Shown: positions 34,205 through 47,172, numbered from the stretch's first letter. The stretch: 64,000 nucleotides of DNA from Shinisaurus crocodilurus (GCA_021292165.1 CM037877.1:126732402-126796401); one strand, 5' to 3'. Numbers and translations are program-made. The notes: generated by a model not told the origin, from the sequence alone.

Positions 34205-34760
34205 TTTGGAATCCCTTGGAATCCCAGCTCCCCCGGGACTACCAGCTCCCCTGGGACTGCACAATGAAATCCCAGCTCCCCCGGTACTACCTGCTACCCC
34301 CGGGACTGCACAATGAAATCCCTGCTTCCTCCCCCCCCGGGACTGCACAATGAAATCCCTGCTTGGCTGCTTCCCTCCCCCCCAGGACTATGCAACAATG
34401 AATTCCCTGTGTCCCCCCCAGGACTACCAGCTCCCCCGGGACTACACAATGAAATCCCTGCTTCCCTCCCCCCCAGGACTATGCAACAATGAATTCCCTG
34501 CTCCCCCCCCCCCGGGACTGCACAATGAAATCCCAGCTCCCCCGGGACTACCTGCTACCCCCGGGACTGCACAATGAAATCCCTGCTCCCCCCCCCCGGG
34601 ACTACACAATGAAATCCCTGCTCCCCCCCCCCTCGGGACTATGCAACAATGAATTCCCTGTGTGTGTCCCCGGACCACACAGTGAAATCCCTGCTTCCCC
34701 CCCCCCCGGGACTACACAATGAAATCCCTGCTCCCCCCCCCCCGGGACCACACAATGAAT
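34205..34760. repeat. C-rich minisatellite
   Basis: More than ten imperfect head-to-tail units of about 30-45 bases, each with GGGACTGCACAATGAAATCC or a near variant (ACTACACAATGAAATCC, ACTATGCAACAATGAATTCC), separated by runs of 5-12 C. Unit order varies, suggesting slippage and unequal exchange. Confidence 0.9.
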
Positions 34761-37205
34761 ATAATAATGTAATAATTAGAATATGTAAGTTTTTCTGTGT
34801 TTCCTCTAATAACTTTTGTACTTGACCGTGCCCTTTGGTTGCCTGGCCATACCTTTGGCCACGCCCTCATGTTGCCTGGCCACGCCCTCTTGATCACACC
34901 TTCATGTTGCTTAACCATACCTCTTACAAATTCACATGTATGTCCCTATTATCATCTGTGAAATGTTGGAGGGTATGGGCTTCTGGATGCAATTGAGTGC
35001 TGGATTTTGGCTAGGAGGGAAAGTGAGGGGGCCATTAAATTAGATTTACCTTGGCTCTAATATGAGGTGTATCATTTGTGGGATAAATTTGGTTGTAAAT
35101 CCAAACCGGCCATCAACAGAACATTACCTGTCAGGATAGTAGTAATAACAGCAACTTATGCTATAGCATTTTAAAGCACTATTTAACAAAGCTGAAGCTC
35201 AAACTACAGATGGTTCTTTGAGGTTTTTTTGTTCGGTTAGAGAAGTGCAGTCAAGGGACCTGAAGTCCACTGCAGGAACAGATAAGTGGGAAGAGCAAAT
35301 AATAAGTTCTCTTTGGGTTGTTTTTGCAATCAAAATTGTCTCACACCTACAAGAGTCCCCTTGTCCCCACATATGTGAGAAAGCAATGAATCACTCATTT
35401 TGCCCACAGCACTACTGTTCCTGCAATCAATTTTGCAGCCCCCACAGTTGCATTTTTAACTCCCCCCCTAAAAAAAAAAAAAAGCTGGATAACACCATTG
35501 GGCTATGGTACAAGGTTGTTGTGCACTATTCTTTCTTAGCCCTCCACTCCTAGCAAATGAGTAAACAAGCTAGACCATTTTGCAGGTCTGATGTACACTT
35601 TCTCAGCCACACACATAAGCAAACCTGTGATATGGGGATAATAATGATGGAGTTTAGTTGTATTGGGAGGGTAATTTTTTAATGTTTACAAACTTTTTAA
35701 AATGTGTGTGTGTGCATAAAATAAGACCCAAGTTACAGATAACATAAATTCCTATCTTTCCTGCTAACTTTTGTTTCTGGGTGGACGTGCTTCTGCCCAG
35801 TCATAGCTACACTCAAACCATGGCAGCAGGTGGCATGGCTACAATCCAGGCAAATCCAGCCATTCAGGCCCTAGACACTTTATTTTGACTTCAGCAGGAA
35901 ATATTTAAACATATGCTTAACTTTTCCATTGAAATCAATAGCATTTAGAAATGCTTCATCATGCCCATTGCAGTTTACAGTTGTATTTATTTATTTATTT
36001 ATTTATTTATTATATTTATGAATCACCCATCTGACCAGACATCCGGCCACTCTGAGCGATGTACAATGCAATAAAATACAGGGGGGTTATTACATGTAGT
36101 TATTACATGCTTTTTTGGTTTAATTTTGAAGAGTTAGGATTGTAGAAAGTTGTGTTGGTGTATTAATAAAATAGATAAGTATTAATAATGTATATAAATG
36201 ATTGTCCATATTTTAAAACAGAGGATAATGAAAATCCACATTGGAGTAATGAGGTGGGACTGGGACCCATCTCCCAAAAGTCACTAAAAGAAAGAGCTAG
36301 GGCATATATACATTCCTTGTACTGGGAAAATAGTGCACTTCCAGCTACCAGCTGCATATGTCAGGTACACATATTGTATGCATACAGAAGTTTGTGAATC
36401 ACCTGGGAGATTCTCTCAGATGGTGCAGATATTGACTTCAACAGGTCTACTCATGGGTAGATTTGCATAACTGCGTCTTTATGATAAAAGACCCATCAAA
36501 TTTGGGATAATCATGCATATTTCTTAAGATTCTTTGCAACACAGGCTAGACAGATCACAACATTCCTCCCAGATCTTTGTGAAAGCAAAGTTGGCCAAGA
36601 GTCTGTGGAGACATTTGGAGAAGATGCCATATGTGACACCTGTAAAAATAATGGGTTGGATCCAGAAAAGGTCAGTTGAACTTAGGTTCCACTGAAATCA
36701 ATGGAAGAAGTTAGTTGTGACATAGTTCCCATTGAAATCAATTCAGTCCTATCCATGCATAGTCCAATGTGTTTTCAGTGGGCCTTACTCCCAAGTAAGT
36801 GGGTACAGGATTGTAGCCTGAGACTGGATCTAACCCAATGTCGTCAGTTTGTCTCTAGACTGTACAGCAAAGATTATTTGGAAAGATATATTAACCCTTT
36901 CCTCCATGCCATTTTCCTGGTCTGTGGATCCTGTCCAAGCTGCAATTTGCCCCATTAGGGAAGACATATGCTGTACCCCATACAAGGGGCGGTAAGTTAT
37001 AATTTGTGCTCAATACAGACATGGCTAGCAACCTCTTATATTTTCCAAAGAGGGTCCCTCATGTATCCCAACATGTCCCTGTATAATCTGATATCTTTGC
37101 ACAAGGCACAGTGCTAATCCAATCAAGCCCATAACATTTCCTCAATTACTATATTAAGATTGAAATAAACTGCAGACAGAATTCAATGCCATGCCCTAAT
37201 TCAGA
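34761..37205. other. Spacer with repeat pieces, no gene seen
   Basis: An ATTT tract and LINE/SINE-like tail at about 35980-36080 (AATCACCCATCTGACCAGAC) resemble the pieces at 4790-4850 and 5395-5450. A palindromic element like that at 39215 is spread over about 36655-36825. No gene recognised. Confidence 0.45.
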
Positions 37206-37211
37206 AACATA

Positions 37212-38078
37212 CAGGCAGTCCCCGAGTTAAGTACATCAGATTACTCATACTTAAGAATGGACTTCCAGGTGTCATCGCCCGCCCCGCCCCCCGCACGATG
37301 TCGTTTACATAGCGCAGTGATGGTGAACCTATGGCACGCATGCCACAGCTGGCACGCAGGGACCTCTCTGTGGGCACTCGAGCCATTGGTCGCCAGATCG
37401 CAAAAAGACCGTCCCCTTCTGCATTCAGCGTCGGGTTTCCATAGTAACTCCTCTCCATTCCTCGCTGGCCTCCACAGGCAGGCACACTCCAACATCTCCA
37501 CCCCCAGAAGCGGACTGCGCAGGCACCCAGCCCTCCTTCTAACTGAACAGGCAGCTCAGAAGCACAGCGCGCGCACACCCGAATCTTTGCGCGCCCGGTG
37601 AAGAGCCATGCCCTGAGACAGAGCGGGGCGTGATTAGCTAGTGCCCCCTCCTCCTTCCTGCCAAATTTAAGGCACTTTGAAATAAATAAGTTGGTTTTGT
37701 GTTGCAGTTTGGGCACTCGGGCTCAAAAAGGTTCGCCATCACTGACATAGCGTATGTTATGCGACAAATTCAGATTTATTGCTGAGATTGCAGTTGACTG
37801 TTCTGGGGATGTTCTTATTTAATCACAGTATTCTTATTCTTTTAAGATTCACTTTTTTTTTAATTGTATTTAATTTTATCCTGTTAATATGTAAGGTTTA
37901 TATGTGATTTTATCCAGTATTTTATTCTGTAGTACTTTTTATACTGGTTTTATTTTGTATGTGAATGGCCTATGGCCTAAGCATTAATAAACAACTACTG
38001 GGCTAATGCAAATACGTACAAATTCAACTTAAGGACATTCTTAGGAATGGAACTCATTCGTAACATGGGGACTGCCTG
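37212..38078. mobile_element. Tigger-like (Tc1/mariner superfamily) DNA transposon remnant
   Basis: Left end CAGGCAGTCCCCGAGTTAAG and right end CATGGGGACTGCCTG form terminal inverted repeats, and both are flanked by TA, the target duplication of this superfamily. The inside has no transposase and is split by the hAT element at 37315-37744. Confidence 0.8.
37315..37744. mobile_element. Non-autonomous hAT element nested in the Tigger-like element
   Basis: Left end CAGTGATGGTGAACCTATGG and right end AAAGGTTCGCCATCACTG are terminal inverted repeats. The flanks carry a perfect 8-base duplication ACATAGCG (37307-37314 and 37745-37752), as expected for hAT insertion. Confidence 0.9.
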
Positions 38079-38371
38079 TATTTAAAAACAAGTCTGGCCT
38101 GAGGAAGGATTCTGTGTAACTCAAAAGCTTAGCATTCATTTTTGTTGAAATTAATCGGTATTATTTTACTGACCCTTTGAAATGTGTTCTAATGCAGGGC
38201 CAGTTCCAGGTTTTTAAGAACCCTTAGGCAGCAGGGTATCAGCGGGGCTCCGGGGCCCTCCCCTTCCTCCTCAAGCCACACTGCTCCCTCTTGGGCCCCA
38301 CCCCTTTAAACTAAAGCAAGCCTTGACAAGCCCTTCTTGTCAGAGACAAACAGTAGAAACTTCTGAACCAC

Positions 38372-38384
38372 TATTATTATTATT

Positions 38385-38418
<34 letters not shown>

Positions 38419-38430
38419 TAATAATAATAA
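38372..38430. repeat. ATT/AAT microsatellite
   Basis: Runs of ATT followed by runs of AAT, ending beside an L2-like tail (TTTATATACCGCCCAGTCGC). A second short L2-like tail lies at about 38610-38670. Confidence 0.85.
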
Positions 38431-38749
38431 TTTTATTTATATACCGCCCAGTCGCTGAAGCTCTCTGCCTTTTTAAATTTTGTGAACAATACAATAACTT
38501 AGGGATATACCCTGATACCAAACTTTAACCAAGACGTGCAATCTGCTGCACCAGTGAGAGCAACAAGCTTTACACAATTATTCAATGAAACATACTGGAA
38601 TCATATTAATTGTTGTGAACCGCCCAGAGAGCTTTGGCTAGTGGGAAGTATAGAAATGTAATAAATAAATGTTGCAAATTACTCATAAGATTTTGCAAAG
38701 TTGTAGTCACAAAACTGATCAAGACTAATATAATTTTTACAGAAGCACT

Positions 38750-38880
38750 CACTTATAGGAATGTAGGAAGCTGCCTTATAGTGAGTCAGAGTATTGGTCC
38801 ATCTAGCATCGTGTTGACTAACGCTGACTGGTCAAAGCATGTGTTCTACCATTGAGCGCCAACCCCTTCCCTTAAGATAA
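38750..38880. mobile_element. tRNA-like SINE fragment
   Basis: AGGAAGCTGCCTTATAGTGA, GAGTATTGGTCCATCTAGC and a tRNA-like end with CATTGAGC are typical of a short dispersed SINE. Ends are not clear. Confidence 0.4.
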
Positions 38881-39044
38881 AACAAGCCAAACCAAAAACA
38901 ACATAAAAACTATCTTGCTAAGAGGTCTTTCCAAAAGAGAAAAGCACAACTGCAATCAATTGAAACAAAATGGAGTGGGGTTTATAAAAGTACAGCATTG
39001 CTTTTGTCTAGTTTCATTTTTATTTCATTTTGGTAGTTGTAGGG

Positions 39045-39301
39045 TGCAATCCTATACACACTTATCTGTGAGTAAATTGAACTCAGTGGGGCTTACTTCT
39101 GTGTAGAGATGTATAAGATTATGCTGTCAATATTGCAATAGCAGGAGGAAGGATGTTTTATATTTTTGCAGCCGTTTGGTGTCTGACTTCAGAAATATTA
39201 CCATACAGAAAGGCTGAATTCCTATCCATATTTACCTGAGAGTACATCCCATTGAACTCAGTGGGCTTACTTCTGAGTAGACATACATAGGATTGCACTA
39301 A
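39045..39301. mobile_element. Palindromic MITE family, two copies
   Basis: Copy at about 39045-39115 (GCAATCCTATACACACTTA ... TGTATAAGATTATG) and a clearer one at about 39215-39300 (TACCTGAGAGTACATCCCAT ... GGCTTACTTCTGAGTAGACA, ATAGGATTGCACT). Left and right halves are reverse complements. Further copies lie near 2093, 36655 and 40690-40780. Confidence 0.65.
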
Positions 39302-40830
39302 AAGTGTTCTAAAAGCCATTAGATACCAGACAGAGACCACGGGCAAAAAAGAAAGTGTTTTTAACTCCCTCTACTTGCAGCCTAATTAGCTATGTTTAGT
39401 GTCCTACTGTCAATGCCACCCCCTCTCCCTCCTTGCTTTTCCTTCTTGCTTCCTTGTTTGGGCGCAACAGCAGACACCTCACTTCCTGGCAGTGCAGCTG
39501 GATGGATGGATGAATATGGGCGGCTAGCACAAGGTGCAGCTACCAATTCCTGCCTTGCTTGGGCAGAGTCGGGGCTCACCTTCATGAGCAACTCAGCTGG
39601 CAGAGCTTCCATCCACCTTCAATCTCCACCATAAAAGTTCACCCCCTCATTTGGCTGTTCTGTGAGTAACTACGGTTCTTCTTCTGCCACCCCTCTTGCC
39701 TATTCATGAGGAGCCTGGTAAGCGAAATAATCTTTTGGCTTGCTGTGCGCACAGACACAGCTGAAAACCCAGAAGTTGAGAGAACAAGCAGCAGCAGCAG
39801 CAGCAGCAACCTCTTGTTTTTGTTGCATAGCTGCTGCAAAGAGCTCAGAATGGAGCAGACTGAGAGAGATGCAGCCTTGACCGATAGGCATGGGCCCTCC
39901 TGAACCAGATTAGGGCTGTGCACAACAGCCCCACCTTGCCAGCCCTGTTCTAATGGACCAATATGCCCCCACTCCTGCTTTTGATAAATCTTCCACCTGA
40001 GATCTCAGCTTTCTAATTCCATTAGGCAAACTGAGGCAGCCACAGCAGGCAGCTACGGTAATTTTGGGTGTCATAAAAGGACGGCAAATTGTTAGTTACT
40101 TAATTTACTATTGTTTCTTTACTGCAAGGAGAGGCAACGCAGGTGCTGAAATAACTTGACCAGCCTTGGGCACTATGTGCCTTGACTGTGTGTGAGCGAG
40201 AGGGGAGTGCCCTTTGCTGCTCTGCCTCAGGGAGAAAAAAATGTCTTGGATATCTGAGCTGTTGGCATTAACATTACTTCACATGTTTGGTCTGTGCTGA
40301 ATCTGCTCTCCAGTTGTATTGTTCTTTGCTTTGTGTTCTGTTCTTTTCTCTGTGCTGACTCCTGTTTTGTCTGGGGTATTTTGGTTTTTATGCTCCCACA
40401 GTTGTATATTTTATAATTGTAAGTGTAAGCCACCTTGGGGCTGTTGTTAGGGTCAAAAGGTGGGGTATACTTTTTTGGAATAAATAACAGCAAATAACAG
40501 AATGCTTAAAAAGAGAGAGAATTTGGAAACATCTGATGCCATGTAGCAGCTATTCTTGTGGGTTTGCCCACATACATTATTTCTTCTACAGCATTTACAT
40601 GATGCAGCTTCAGTATCCTTTGGAATACCATTATTGAGGTTTTTATCGCTGGATCAGAATATATGTGTATATTTAGGCTGTCCATCCTTAAGACTGCAAT
40701 TCTATATACACTTACCTGGGACTAAGTCCAGCTGAACTCAGTAGGACTTACTTCTTAGACACACAGGATTGCACTGCAAATATACTTGCCTACACTTTGC
40801 GAGGTACAACAGTAAGAACTGGCTCCACCA
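39302..40830. other. Spacer, no gene seen
   Basis: Contains a CAG tract (39790-39811), and the palindromic MITE copy at 40690-40780. Short frames on both strands show no domain. Confidence 0.45.
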
Positions 40831-40839
40831 TATTGTGCC

Positions 40840-41640
40840 CAGAAAGTGCAGATAAGTGAGCAAGAGGAGGAGGAGGTGGCTACCAACTCTGCTGCTCACC
40901 CTCTATCTCTGAGGGCCATGGCAGGGAGAAGTAGAGCCAGCAAAGCTGCCTTGCAGTAGCAGCCGCTCGCTCCAGTCATTTGCTTGCCCTTTCTCTCTCT
41001 CTGGGAGGCACACAGGGAAGACTGGGCCCAAAAAGAGAGGCCTCTCTGCCCCCCTGGCTTGCCCCCTCTTGGTGATACAGCCAGGCCCAATCCCTACCAC
41101 CGCACTTCCAAAAGTGAGAGCAAAGGTGTGCAAGCACCTAGAGCCAATCCTTCCTACTGTGCTACCTAGAGAGGAAGGGGAGGGGAGAGCAAGCAGTGGC
41201 TTCCACTTGCTTGCTCACTCATTCAAGGTCTCCCTATCATGATATCCATGATATCCATGGGGCAAGTGAGCAGGTAGAGCCTCCCAGAAAGAGGGAGCAG
41301 GTGAACAAATAGAAACAGCAGCTGCTGCTCCTTTCAACAATCATTTGTCTAATCCTTCTTGCAATGCTACTAAGAGAAAAAGAATGGAGTGAGCAATTGT
41401 GCAGGGATAGTGGCTGCAAACAGGGCTGCAGGGAGGATTGGGCTCAGTCCCCACTGCTCCATCACTCACAGGATGCGCACCGGCGAGCAAAAGGAGCAGC
41501 TGCCGCCTCCCCTTGCCTGCTCACGCTCTACTCCAGGCAGTGTGGCAGGGAAGACTGGGCATGCCATGCATGTGAGGAATGGCCACCACTGCCTCCCACT
41601 GGCAGCTTAGCCTAGCGATGTCAGAGAACTCTGCAATAGA
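40840..41640. repeat. GC- and pyrimidine-rich block with diverged internal repeats
   Basis: Phrases of the form GGCAGGGAAGACTGGGC (41016, 41540), AGCAGCTGC(T/C)GC and TTGC(C/T)TGCTCAC recur at varying spacing on both strands. A similar block resumes at 42600-42990 after an L2 insertion. No coding frame is convincing. Confidence 0.4.
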
Positions 41641-41889
41641 TTCATGAGGTCAGATCTCTATGAATCCGAATTACGGATTCTGCAGCGCACTGGCTGACCG
41701 GTTTTTACTCTTTGGAGGGATTTGCGCAAGTGCACATAAATGCAAATTTGCAAACAGGAGTGAAATTCTTGAACGTCCCTAAAATAAATTCTGATTCTGT
41801 CAATGAGCAGACAACAGGATGAAAGACACCTGACAATCTGCAAAACACATACTGAATGGATTTAACAAAATCAGTATATCCCTAGCTTA

Positions 41890-42575
41890 GCCCCAGTGAC
41901 CCATGCTTTGGTAACCTCCAGGTTAGACTACTATTTATGTGCTCTCCATGGGGCTGCCTTTGAACATGGTTTGGAAACTGCAGTTAATACAGGATGTGGT
42001 GGCTGGATTACTAACTGGGACTGGGTGCTATGATCATATTATACCAGTGGTACACAGTTGTACTGGCTCCCAGTCTGTTCCGACACCCGATTCAAAGTGC
42101 TGGTCCTCACCTGTAAAAACCCTTCACAGTTTAGAACCAGTGTACTTGAAGGACCACCTGTCTCTTGTGTGTTCCTACCCAGACATCAAAATCTTCAGTA
42201 GAGGTTCTCCTGTGAGTGTCTCTGCCATCAGAGGTTAGGCAGCTGGCTACCATGGAGAGGGCCTTCTCAGCGGTAGCATCCCTATTGTGGAATGATCACC
42301 CCAGAGCGTTCCGCCTGGCTGGCACCTAGTTTGTTTTCTTTTCAGTACTGGGCAAATACTGTTTTATTTTCCCAGCCCTTTTAGGCTTAATTTTAGCCCT
42401 ACTGATTGTTCTTATCTGATCTTTAAGATCTTGATGCCTTTGGGTCCTTGTGCTTTAATTATTCTGATTTGTATTATCTGTATTTTAATTGTTTATTTTC
42501 TTTTTACATAAACCACCCTAAGAATTTATATTGAAGGACAGTATAGAAATTTCCATAATAAATAAAAAAAAATAA
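41890..42575 (+). mobile_element. L2-type LINE 3' end
   Basis: Reads, with breaks, LRLDYYLCALHGAAFEH-like sequence, then the TGGCTCCCAGTCTGTTCC and ATTCAAAGTGCTGGTC stretches characteristic of L2 ORF2 C-termini, GAGAGGGCCTTCTCAG and a tail ending AATAAATAAAAA. Same family as 3465 and 49120. Confidence 0.75.
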
Positions 42576-43089
42576 ACACACTGTCTCTTTCTAAGAGGCT
42601 CTACCTGCTCACTCATCTTCTCTCTTTGGGCACTGTGGCAGGGAGGAGCGGGCTTGCCCCCAGTCGCCACTGCCCCACCCAGATGGAGAGTGCAGGTGAG
42701 CAAGCAAGAGGGTGAGGCAGCTTCCCCTTCCACAACCAGCTGCCCCTGCCCACTGGCACACCTGTGCACCCCGCTCCTCTCCTCTCTCTGGGCGGCGCTG
42801 TGGGACCAGTCCTGCCTCTGTGCTGCCCAGGGAGAGAGAATGCGCTCTGTCAAGCACCTCTGCCTGTTTGTGCGCTCTCGCTCTCGCTCTCTCTCGGCGG
42901 CAGGTGGGGAAGGTTGTGCTGACTGGAGGGCAAGGAGTGCCCCCCCCACGCCCGGCATGTCGCTCCCCCTCCCCAAACCCGGAGCAGGCCTTGCTTCGCT
43001 CCAGCCCCATAGCCTGCTTGGCAGGGAAGCGAACTGCTGGCGTTGTCAGGCCTGGCGGCGGCGAGCCCGGGGGAGCGCTGCTCCTGCTG

Positions 43090-43130
43090 CAGTTATTGGC
43101 CGGGACTCTGCGCGCCGCTGTTGACCCGAC
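43090..43130 (+). promoter_or_regulatory. PCDHGC3: Conserved sequence element of PCDHGC3 in a CpG island
   Basis: GCAGTTATTGGCC, then GGGACTCTGCGC and GCCGCTGTTGACC with CGCT at 43116-43119, the same spacing of blocks as in the gamma-B elements. It lies 301 bases before the ATG in a CpG-rich stretch (about 42900-43900). In mammals C3 is the gamma C-type gene that keeps this element. Confidence 0.8.
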
Positions 43131-43416
43131 GATGCTAGCCTAGCTGGGGAGGCCGTGCGGGAACGGGGACGTCGCCGCCGAGTTGAGTGAGAGCGGCAGG
43201 CAGAGAGGCGGAGAGGGCAGAGAGAGCGAGTGGCGGGGAGTCCTCCCGTGGCACTGCCGGAGGAGGAAGCGATGCCCGACTCCCAAACTCCCCGCACCCC
43301 ACGCCCGGGACATGCAGGCTGGCGGCGGCGGCGACATGAACGGGCTGGCTGAGAACTTTTAGAGGAAGCCCCGAGAAACTTTGCACGGCAAGGAGCTGCT
43401 GCGCCTCCCTCGTGAG

Positions 43417-45858
43417 ATGAACAGGAAAGCTTCTGGAAAGCGCCGGTGGCTCCCGCGATGGCTGCAAGTGCTGGGGCTGGGGCTTTGGCTGGGCGTCTCG
43501 GACTGGGCTTCCGCCTCCATTCGTTACGCGATCCCCGAGGAAAGGCCCAAGGGCTCTTCGGTGGGGAACGTGGTGCTTGACCTGGGCTTGCAGCTCCAGG
43601 CTCGAAATCTCCGGGTGGTGCTGGGAGGCGGACGAAAGTACTTCGAGGCGGACCTGAGCACCGGAAAGTTGCTGGTGAACGAGCGAATCGACAGGGAGGA
43701 GCTTTGCGGGGCGCTCTCGTCGTGCGTCTTGAACCTGCAGGTCGTGGTGGAGAACCCGCCGCTGGAGCTGTACGGCGTGGCCGTGGAAATCCAGGACATC
43801 AACGACAATGACCCCGCTTTCCTGAGCAAGCAGATGAGGCTGGAAATCAGCGAGTCGGTGACACCTGGAGCGCGTTTCCCCCTGGAGAGCGCGCAAGACC
43901 CCGACGTGGGAATTAACTCTTTGCAGACCTACCAGCTCAGTTCCAACCAGCACTTCGTGTTGGACGTGCAGACTCGAGGGGACGGCACCAAATATGCAGA
44001 GCTGGTGCTAGAAAAGGAGCTGGATAGGGAGCAGCAGAGGGACCTCCAACTGGTTCTCACAGCGCTGGATGGAGGCAACCCGCCAAGATCTGCCACCTTG
44101 CAGGTACTCGTGGATGTCCTGGATGCAAATGACAACACCCCCGTCTTCAATCAGTCCATCTACAGAGTCAGTGTGAAAGAAGACACACCCTTAAACACTC
44201 TGGTTGTCAAAACCCGTGCTTTCGATCTGGATGAGGGCCCCAACGGGGAAATAATTTACTCCTTCAGCAGTCACACCCCTGCCAGAGTCCGACAGCTCTT
44301 TGCTCTTGACTCTGCCACTGGAGAACTGAGGCTCAAGGGATTGCTGGATTTTGAAGAAGCCAGGTTTTATGAGATTTATATCCAAGCAAAAGATAAAGGC
44401 TCTAATCCTGCTGTGGCTCATTGCAAAGTGTTGGTTGAAATTGTTGATGTAAATGACAACACCCCAGAAATAACAGTGACCTCAGTATATAGCCCAGTAC
44501 CTGAAGATGCAGCTCCAGGAACTGTGATTGCTTTGCTAAGTGTCACAGATCAGGACTCTGGTGATAATGGCCTAGTCAATTGCTTTATCCCTTCTGGCAT
44601 CCCTTTTGCCCTCAGTTCTTCCCTTAAGAACTACTACACATTGCAAACCAAAGAACCCTTGGATAGGGAACTTGTCTCTGAGTACAACATCACCATCACA
44701 GCTCGAGATGCGGGTTCACCCCCTCTCATGGAGGAAAAGCAAATACTGGTTAAGGTATCTGATATAAATGACAATCCTCCTAAATTTCCACAACCCTCCT
44801 ATGATGTGTACATGGAGGAAAACAACCTTCCAGGGACCCTGATTTTTAACATCAGTGCCTCTGACCCAGATCTGAACCGGAATTCCCACCTTTCCTATTC
44901 CATCCTGGAGAATTACAAGCCCTTGGGAGATTTGGTGGGCAGATATTTTTCTATTAACCGGGAGAATGGTTCTATTTATGTCCTAGTGCCCTTGGACCAT
45001 GAGGATATAATGGAGTTCAGGCTCGTGGTGCAGGTCCGTGATGGAGGTATTCCACCCCTTGCCACTAATATCACAATCAATGTTTTTGTCACAGATCAGA
45101 ATGACAATCCACCCAAAGTCCTATATCCAAACTCAAATAACAGTTCTTTGCTTTCAGAAGTAATCTCACCCACAGTCAGTCCTGGATACATGGTCACCAA
45201 AATTGTGGCCTGGGATGCAGATGCAGGTTACAATGCCTGGCTTTCCTATGTACTCCTTCAGGCCACTAGCCCAGGTCTCTTCACTGTGGGGCTGCATTCT
45301 GGGGAAATAAGCACAGCTCGTCCTCTGCAGGAGGAAGATTCCCACAAGCAAACTTTGATCATCTTAGTAAAAGACAATGGGGAACCCATTTTGTCCTCCA
45401 CGGTGACCCTCACTGTAACAGTAGCAGAGACATCTAGGGAGACACTGACAGACCTTACAGCTGTGTCCACTACACCCCAAACAAAGAAGCACTTGACTTT
45501 CTATTTAATCCTTGCTGTCATCTTGATCTCAGTGGCCTTCTTTGTCACTGTGGTTGGGGTGGGTGTCTATAAATTCTACAAGTGGAGGCAATCCAGGGAC
45601 ATTTTCAAGGCCTCCAGGAGCTCCCTTTACAGAACCCCAGGGCCTTTTAACCACATAGACACTGTGCGGAATGGATTTGTTCCTCCAAACTTCTACCAGC
45701 AGGTCCTCACCACGGACTCTCGCCAGAGTGACCTTCTGTACAAAATGCCCTTTTCTCCCAGTCCTATGGGGAGCCGCCAGAGTACTATCACAAGATGTGA
45801 TCCTGCAATCTATAACCAGATAATAGGCACAGATGGCAGGCTCCTAGTGCCCTCGGAG
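43417..45858 (+). CDS. PCDHGC3: Protocadherin gamma-C3 variable exon
   Basis: An 814-codon exon. Signal peptide to about residue 31 (LQVLGLGLWLGVSDW), mature SIRYAIPEERPKGSSVGN. EC ends near residues 133 (DINDNDP), 242 (DANDNTP), 350 (DVNDNTP), 455 (DINDNPP) and 566 (DQNDNPP); membrane helix about 693-718. CX5C loop CGALSSC. Orthology to mammalian C3 is clear from EC3 (ITVTSVYSPVPEDA), EC5-EC6 (AWDADAGYNAWLSY) and the tail (YKWRQSRD, SSLYRTPGP, LTTDSRQSD). The ATG at 43417 is used; the frame is open upstream to a TTG at 43381, but no earlier ATG is in frame there. Donor GAG|GTAATG, phase 0. In mammals C3 is widely expressed and is not chosen at random like the A and B exons. The 5' half is strikingly GC-rich. 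Confidence 0.95.
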
Positions 45859-47170
45859 GTAATGTATGCTTGAGAGAGCTTAAAGACAGACCACTTATTT
45901 TCTTCTTCTGGAAATGTGATAGTTCCTGTAAAACTTGTCCTTTTTCCTGTCTTCTGTCTCCATCTTGTGGTGGGTAGTAGTTAACAGTATAATCAAGAGT
46001 ACCCCCTTTTAACTCCCATCACTTTCCTGTGGCATTTCCTTCCTATATTATATGAAGTTGTGCCAAGTCAAATCAGTGTGGACTAAATTTTACGTAGTCT
46101 ACTGTTGATGGGTTGCATAGACAAGTCTGATTAATGAGAATCCAGTAGACTAGTTCCAGTAGACTTATATTTAATGGAAAAATGTATACAGACCTAGAAG
46201 ACAAGGAAATAGTAACACAGAGTAAAGAAATTATGAGTATGTACAGTAATGGATACATATTAGAAGAATTCTGAAGGCTGTTTTGCTTGGGTGGTTCTTC
46301 AAGATGCTAAAGGGAGACCATCTGCAACAATTCCTTGGGGCCTAGCCCCTGGTGTTTTTCTGTTTACTGTCCATCTACTATAATAGGATGTAAATTATAG
46401 CTTATTCTTCTTCCTTATACCTTGGGAGAATGTGGTATAATCAAATCTATTCTGTATATAGGGGAACAGGTTATGAAGAGGAGGAGTAATTGTAGCAGAA
46501 GAAGGGGAAACTATCACAAGGCTCAGTAATGGCAGCGGCCCTCCAGAGAATGTGCTGTGGGTACATAAAGGTGCTCTCTGGCCCTCCCCAAAGTTCCACT
46601 CTAGTGCCCCCCCTCCAGTTTACCAGGTGGCAGAAGTGAGTGTAGGCGGCAGCAGGGATGGGTGGCAGCAGACAGCAGCATGTGGATGGGCAGAGGTAGG
46701 TAGTGCTGAAAGGAACAACAACTCCAGAAACTAGGCCATCTGTGTCTCATCAGAATGCCTCTTGACCCCAACATAGCATCACAGAGGGGCTCAGAGGCAT
46801 TAGGGGTATTGAAGAAGGAGAGGGCTGTAGGTGCCTGGCCCAGTGCTTCTCTTCTCAGTGCCAGGGGTCCTAATTAAAAAAGAAAAAGTGGGGGATGCCT
46901 TTGTCAGCTGTTGTGGACCCTCTGGGGCCCAAGTGTTTGCCCAAACATGCAAGGTGCCAATGCCAGGCCTGCCCACCCAAGATGCAATATTCTGTGTAGA
47001 CATTCCACAAGTACAGGCCTTTGTCCACACCTGATGTGTTTCTCTGGACTGCAGACAATCACAGAAACGCGTCTCTTACACTCCCTTTGATGCAATCAAT
47101 CAAAGAGAGTGGGATTGTGCCTGCTGACCTGTACGTAGTCACTGACCCCACCCCAGCTGCATTGTATTAA
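45859..47170. other. Flank and spacer, no gene seen
   Basis: After the donor the sequence is AT-rich, then mixed; no frame with a domain and no clear repeat was found. Confidence 0.45.
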
Positions 47171-47172
47171 GC

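Noticed and set aside
34205..34760. CRISPR-like array
   Set aside because: The units touch each other with C runs and no unique spacers; it is a vertebrate minisatellite.
42518..43143. Overlapping frames of 130-156 codons on both strands
   Set aside because: GC-rich, repetitive sequence upstream of C3; composition artefact.
43381..43416. Upstream extension of the C3 frame from a TTG codon
   Set aside because: No ATG in that stretch; the ATG at 43417 leads directly into a good signal peptide.
43135..43953. 272-codon minus-strand frame over the C3 promoter and exon start
   Set aside because: CpG-rich shadow frame opposite the C3 coding sequence; no recognisable protein.
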